A program made the position numbers and the translations under genes. The notes below the pieces were generated by a model. It saw nothing but the letters and a program-made list of their open reading frames with translations, was not told where the DNA came from and did not search any database. This document shows, piece after piece, positions 60,465-64,000 of a stretch of 64,000 nucleotides of DNA. The stretch spans positions 806,001 through 870,000 of the forward strand of contig CAXXWR010000006.1 in assembly GCA_963666805.2 (NCBI GenBank). The letters are read 5' to 3'. Positions within the stretch are counted from its first letter, which is position 1; the number at the start of each line of letters is the position of its first letter. Source of the DNA: Fusibacter sp963666805 (GTDB lineage Bacteria > Bacillota > Clostridia > Peptostreptococcales > Acidaminobacteraceae).

Positions 60465-61439
60465 ATGGAACTTAAGATGGATTTTGGTGGAAGTACTTTT
60501 AATAAAAAAGGATTAGATGCTTCTCTATTATATGATTTGTTAGTAATTGGATCGGGACCTGCAGGTCTTAATGCAGCGTTATATGCTAAACGCAAGGGTA
60601 TGAATGTGGCAATGATTTCTAATAAGATGGGTGGTCAAGTCATGGATACTTCCGTTGTTGAGAATTATCTTGGTATCCAAGATGAGTCGGGAGAAGGTCT
60701 TGTTAAGAAGTTTACAGAGCATGTGAATACACTTGATATTCCAACACTTAAAAATGCTCAAGTTAATCGAATCGAAAAAGGAGAAGACCGTATTATATCG
60801 GTGAGTCTTTCTGATGGTCGCCTTTTCAAAAGTAAGACACTTATTTTAGCAACAGGTAGCAATCCTAGAAAATTAGGTGTTGAAGGTGAAGAAGAATACC
60901 TAGGTCGCGGTGTAGCCTACTGTGCGATTTGTGATGGGCCCCTCTTTGAAGGGAGAGATGTGGTTGTTGCCGGGGGTGGTAACTCTGCTATTGAGGCAGC
61001 AATAGATCTTTCTAAGATGGCTAAAACAGTGAAGGTCGTTCATAGAAGTCAATTAAGAGCGGACCAAATTGTTATAGATAAATTAAAGCAAACCAACAAT
61101 GTTGAAATTTTCTTAGAACACCAAATTCTCTCTGTTCAAGGAGAAATGCTTGTTTCAGGGATTAAAGTACTCGATAAAAACGCAGGTGAAGAAAAAGTTA
61201 TGCCAACGGATGGTTTATTTGTTGAAATTGGGTATCTACCTAACAATAGCTTAGCAAAGGGGCTAGTTGCTTTAAATAAGCATGGCGAGATCATCGTTAA
61301 TGCTAAAAATGAAACCAATGTGCCCGGCATCTACGCAGCAGGCGATGTAACTGATGTTCCTTATAAACAAATTGTTATTTCTGCAGGAGAAGGTGCAAAA
61401 GCAGCTCTTACAGCTAACGATTATGTCAATAGATGGTAG
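60465..61439 (+). CDS. Thioredoxin-reductase-type flavoprotein
   Basis: 324 aa, SD aggagg. NADPH/FAD disulfide reductase fold: FAD motif YDLLVIGSGPAGLNAALYA at ~25, redox pair CAIC in VAYCAICDGPLFEG at ~148, NAD(P) motif VVAGGGNSAIEAAIDL, and C-terminal FAD segment GIYAAGDVTDVPYKQIV. The 20-residue N-terminal extension (KMDFGGSTFNKKGLD) is longer than in standard TrxB. It is 38 bases before a two-domain redoxin, so its partner is probably that protein, an arrangement like a split AhpF. The pair would feed electrons to peroxidases or reductases elsewhere. Confidence 0.9.
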   Translation: MELKMDFGGSTFNKKGLDASLLYDLLVIGSGPAGLNAALYAKRKGMNVAMISNKMGGQVMDTSVVENYLGIQDESGEGLVKKFTEHVNTLDIPTLKNAQVNRIEKGEDRIISVSLSDGRLFKSKTLILATGSNPRKLGVEGEEEYLGRGVAYCAICDGPLFEGRDVVVAGGGNSAIEAAIDLSKMAKTVKVVHRSQLRADQIVIDKLKQTNNVEIFLEHQILSVQGEMLVSGIKVLDKNAGEEKVMPTDGLFVEIGYLPNNSLAKGLVALNKHGEIIVNAKNETNVPGIYAAGDVTDVPYKQIVISAGEGAKAALTANDYVNRW

Positions 61440-61477
61440 ATAATATCAAACGAAATCAAATTAATGGAGGTTAGAAA

Positions 61478-62122
61478 ATGAGTTTATTAAACGAAGAATT
61501 AAGAGGACAATTAAAAGAAGTATTTGCTGAAATGAAAAATGATGTTACTTTAGCTGTATTTACAAAGGCAGAACCTTGTGAAACATGTTCAGAAACGGTA
61601 TCATTCATGGAGGAAGTTGAATCACTTTCAGACAAGATTCATCTTAAAAAATTAGACATTAATAAAGATGCTGAAAAAGCAAGTGATTATGAAGTAACAA
61701 TGGTGCCAAGCATCGTCTTACTTGATCATTCAGAAAAATATGTGGGTGTTAAATTCAATGGTATCCCAGCAGGACATGAAATTAATTCCTTCATTCCAGG
61801 GATTCTTGAAGTGTCTGGTGCGGGAGAAGCATTACCACCTGCAATGGTAGAAAGTTTGAGCAAAATTAAGTCACCGGTTAATATTAAAGTCTTTGTAACT
61901 TTAAGTTGTCCACATTGTCCAGGAGCTGTTCAAAAAGCACATAAATTGGCACTTGAAAATGACTTGATTAATGCAGAAATGATTGAAGCACAAACATTTA
62001 ATGACATTTCAAATCAATTTAATGTGTCAAGTGTTCCTAAAATTGTGATTAATGATAAATATGAGTTTGTTGGAAATCAACCGCTTGATGTCTTCTTAAG
62101 TGAAATTGAAAAAACACAATAG
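61478..62122 (+). CDS. Two-domain thioredoxin-fold protein (PDO / AhpF N-terminal type)
   Basis: 214 aa with two thioredoxin folds. First fold has PCETCSET with CETC at ~32-35; second has LSCPHCPGA with CPHC at ~147-150. Both carry CxxC, as in archaeal/bacterial protein disulfide oxidoreductases; in AhpF the first fold has lost its pair. cis-Pro signatures TMVPSIVL and SSVPKIVI follow. No signal peptide, so cytosolic. Co-transcribed with the thioredoxin reductase, ends at a terminator. Confidence 0.88.
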   Translation: MSLLNEELRGQLKEVFAEMKNDVTLAVFTKAEPCETCSETVSFMEEVESLSDKIHLKKLDINKDAEKASDYEVTMVPSIVLLDHSEKYVGVKFNGIPAGHEINSFIPGILEVSGAGEALPPAMVESLSKIKSPVNIKVFVTLSCPHCPGAVQKAHKLALENDLINAEMIEAQTFNDISNQFNVSSVPKIVINDKYEFVGNQPLDVFLSEIEKTQ

Positions 62123-62167
62123 GACAAGGATTGACTGGAAAAAAATGAATAGAATAGCATATAAATA

Positions 62168-62190
62168 ACCGCCAATTGGCGGTTTTTTAT
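62168..62190 (+). terminator. Intrinsic terminator after the redoxin gene
   Basis: aaccgcc-aatt-ggcggtt followed by tttttat. Confidence 0.92.
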
Positions 62191-62279
62191 ATGTTATAAT
62201 GGGAATATATAGAGTTAAAGATAAACAGCTTAATCGGGGTATAAGTAAAACGGCAACAGAGAGATTGGAGACGGTATAG

Positions 62280-63191
62280 ATGGTATTATCAATTACATTA
62301 ATAGTTATTGCAGTTGCACTCGGTGTTGGGACATATTTTTCAAATAAAGTGATGTACCCCAAAACATTGACCCATGAAGAATCTTTAGAGCGCAGTTTGA
62401 AGTTCAAGCGCTTTGATACTGCTTATCTTGATAGTTTTGAAAAAGAAGAGATTAGTGTGGATTCTCATGCAGGTTATAATCTTTACGGATGGTGGATTCC
62501 AACGCCTAATGCCAAGGGAACGATGATTATTTGTCATGGTATCACCTGTACCTTATATGACTCAATTAAGTATATGACTTTTTTCAGAGAATGGGGATTC
62601 AACATACTTATTTATGATCATCAAAATCATGGAGAGAGCGGTGGCACGTATACAGCGTACGGTTTTGAAGAAAAATTCGACTTACAATTAATGGTTGATT
62701 TTGTGCAAGGCCGAGTGTCAAAAGACCATATTATTGGGACACATGGAGAATCAATGGGGGCTGCAACTGTCCTACAACATGCTTCTATTGATCCTCGAAT
62801 CAGTTTTGTTATTGCAGACTGTTCTTTTAAAAGTGGATATGATATTTTTAAATATCGTCTGCACAAAGATTTTCATTTGCCAGCTTTTCCTATTTTGGAA
62901 ATCGCCAATTTGGTAAGTCAACTTAAAATAGGCATTCCTTATCGCAAAATGTCGCCTATGGAGTCTATTAAAAAAACAACGACCCCCATTTTGTTGATTC
63001 ATGGCAAGGCAGATAAGTATGTTCCTGCCCAACATTCAATAGAAATGTATGAGGCGTCTAAGGATATTGGTTACAGAGAATTGTATCTAGTAGAAGGTGC
63101 GGGTCATGCGAAAGCCTATGAAACAGACCCTGAAACTTATAAGCAAAGAATTAAGGCCTTTATTGATTGTGTCTTAATGACATCCATTTAA
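62280..63191 (+). CDS. Membrane-anchored alpha/beta hydrolase
   Basis: 303 aa. One N-terminal membrane anchor (ITLIVIAVALGVGTYFS). Hydrolase fold: oxyanion region IICHGIT, nucleophile elbow IGTHGESMGAATVLQ (Ser at ~159), acid Asp in LLIHGKADKYVP, and His in GAGHAKAY. Resembles YqkD/BAAT-like hydrolases; substrate is probably an ester or lipid on one face of the membrane, not determined. Nine bases separate it from the PAS-GGDEF gene, suggesting one transcript. Confidence 0.87.
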   Translation: MVLSITLIVIAVALGVGTYFSNKVMYPKTLTHEESLERSLKFKRFDTAYLDSFEKEEISVDSHAGYNLYGWWIPTPNAKGTMIICHGITCTLYDSIKYMTFFREWGFNILIYDHQNHGESGGTYTAYGFEEKFDLQLMVDFVQGRVSKDHIIGTHGESMGAATVLQHASIDPRISFVIADCSFKSGYDIFKYRLHKDFHLPAFPILEIANLVSQLKIGIPYRKMSPMESIKKTTTPILLIHGKADKYVPAQHSIEMYEASKDIGYRELYLVEGAGHAKAYETDPETYKQRIKAFIDCVLMTSI

Positions 63192-63200
63192 GGAGGATAC

Positions 63201-64000
63201 ATGCCAAGAGAGATTGATAAATTAACGTTTAACGATTTAGAGTATTTTTTTGAGGGTGCTTATATTGTAGACAACGACCGAAAATTTATTTATTGGAATC
63301 AGGCAGCGAGTGATATTACAGGGTATTCAAAAGAAGAAATCATTGGCAAAAGTTGCCATGATAATGTCCTTAATCATTTGACTCTTGAAGGGATTCAGCT
63401 TTGTTTAGAAGGTTGTCCTAAAATGAAGGTTTTGCAGACGAAAGTAATGGAGTCTTTTGATGCCTTTATCAAGCACAAATCAGGGTATCGGATTAAAGTG
63501 AAAGTGAGAACTTTTCCCATTATCGATCAAGGAGAGGTTTTGGGGATTGGTGAAATTTTTGTACCAGATGACCACCAGACATTTATGGCTCCTAAACAAT
63601 TGAGAGATCAACGTTTTGATCAGATGACACATCTTTATGACCGGACTTATGTTGATGACTATCTAGCTTATATTATTAATCAGCCTATGACTGAATATGC
63701 AAGTGTAGGTGTGATTATTTTAGATATTGATAATTTTGAAGAAATCAATCAAATTTATGGGGTAGTTGCATGTGATCGATTACTTGAATTACTAGGACTT
63801 TCTTATAAAAATTGTTTTAAAAGTGCAGACTGTATCGGACGTTATAAACAAGATGAAGTGATTTTTGTTTTTTCTGATATGACTCATGAACATTTAGAGG
63901 CAATCTGCGAACAGATAAGGATTGTGTCAGAAAGTACGGCTTTAAAGCATGATACTTTAAGAGATATTGATGTAACAGTGTCTGTTGGGGCGAGTTTAGT
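63201..64000 (+). CDS. PAS-GGDEF protein with degenerate GGDEF motif (3' end outside window)
   Basis: Open from ATG 63201 (SD aggagg) to the right edge, at least 266 residues, no stop. Residues ~10-115 are a PAS domain (AYIVDNDRKFIYWNQAASDITGY) with cysteines in GKSCHDNV and LCLEGCPKM, a pattern seen in Cys-containing clostridial PAS sensors. From ~135 a GGDEF domain follows: LTHLYDRTYVDDYL-like start, VGVIILDIDNFEEINQIYG (metal Asp), and the signature position GRYKQDEVIFVF, where GGDEF reads KQDEV. The two Gly of the A-site are lost, so cyclase activity is doubtful. It may be a c-di-GMP receptor or pair with a downstream EAL domain beyond the window. Confidence 0.88.
   Translation, partial: MPREIDKLTFNDLEYFFEGAYIVDNDRKFIYWNQAASDITGYSKEEIIGKSCHDNVLNHLTLEGIQLCLEGCPKMKVLQTKVMESFDAFIKHKSGYRIKVKVRTFPIIDQGEVLGIGEIFVPDDHQTFMAPKQLRDQRFDQMTHLYDRTYVDDYLAYIINQPMTEYASVGVIILDIDNFEEINQIYGVVACDRLLELLGLSYKNCFKSADCIGRYKQDEVIFVFSDMTHEHLEAICEQIRIVSESTALKHDTLRDIDVTVSVGASL

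Noticed and set aside
1..64000. CRISPR array, prophage, rRNA or tRNA genes
   Set aside because: No regularly spaced direct repeats, no phage structural genes, no tRNA cloverleaf or rRNA sequence were seen.

Overview
The window is low-GC, SD-driven bacterial DNA that reads like a strictly anaerobic Firmicute of the Clostridia type. A Fusibacter-like or related lineage is my inference, not a demonstrated assignment. Supporting signs are strong AGGAGG ribosome sites, TTGACA/TATAAT promoters, intrinsic terminators with U-runs, a SufCBDSU operon, HydE ([FeFe]-hydrogenase maturase), a staphylococcal-type class I fructose-bisphosphate aldolase, CcpA/MalR-type operators, a sigma-54 promoter and a purine-class riboswitch. 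I see no rRNA, tRNA, CRISPR array or prophage. The only mobile-type gene is a degenerate RAYT-like transposase near 60 kb.

Layout. 0-9 kb: end of a MarR regulator and Lon protease; convergent cysteine desulfidase CyuA with a sigma-54 promoter and three upstream palindromes; OsmC-like protein; a cytoplasmic-looking glucosaminidase; a DUF4153 membrane protein; a PpaX-like phosphatase. 9-13 kb: an operon of a GCS2-type glutamate-cysteine ligase, a glutathionylspermidine-synthase-like ATP-grasp enzyme and a SAM methyltransferase, behind a GAAC-N4-GTTC palindrome. 13-18 kb: class I aldolase and a large secreted choice-of-anchor/5'-nucleotidase/LysM protein split by a one-base frameshift. 18-21.5 kb: poorly characterised small membrane and zinc-ribbon proteins with two decayed genes, one a TraX remnant. 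21.7-28.7 kb: sufCBDSU, a ferritin-domain VIT/CCC1 iron exporter and two membrane proteins. 28.8-30.5 kb (minus): gamma-carbonic anhydrase and HydE. 30.8-46.4 kb: an alpha-glucan region with inositol-phosphatase-like protein and glycogen debranching enzyme; lipoprotein alpha-amylase divergent from malEFG-malR; a GH13-GH77 fusion; an XRE-TPR regulator; a cyclomaltodextrinase. 46.5-54 kb: TetR, two OPT peptide transporters, a PqqD-like protein, a small membrane protein and PepD, a peptide uptake and hydrolysis locus. 54-64 kb: acyltransferase 3, an adenine-riboswitch-controlled adenosine deaminase, MnmA, DegV, a CDP-alcohol phosphatidyltransferase, the RAYT-like gene inside inverted repeats, a thioredoxin-reductase/two-domain redoxin pair, an alpha/beta hydrolase and the start of a PAS-GGDEF protein.

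How the parts fit: starch is cut outside the cell by the lipoprotein amylase, maltodextrins enter by MalEFG (no ATPase gene is here, so a shared MsmX-type ATPase is expected elsewhere), and are processed inside by the GH13-GH77 fusion, the cyclomaltodextrinase and the debranching enzyme under MalR. Peptides enter through the OPT pair and are cleaved by PepD. A sulfur, iron and redox theme runs through CyuA, the GCS2 cluster, SUF, the iron exporter, HydE and the Trx pair. The most promising less-described material is the GCS2/ATP-grasp/methyltransferase operon with its palindromic box, the sigma-54 control of CyuA, and several unassigned structured RNAs (minus strand 55.42-55.50 kb, minus strand 30.51-30.69 kb, plus strand 49.41-49.47 kb).
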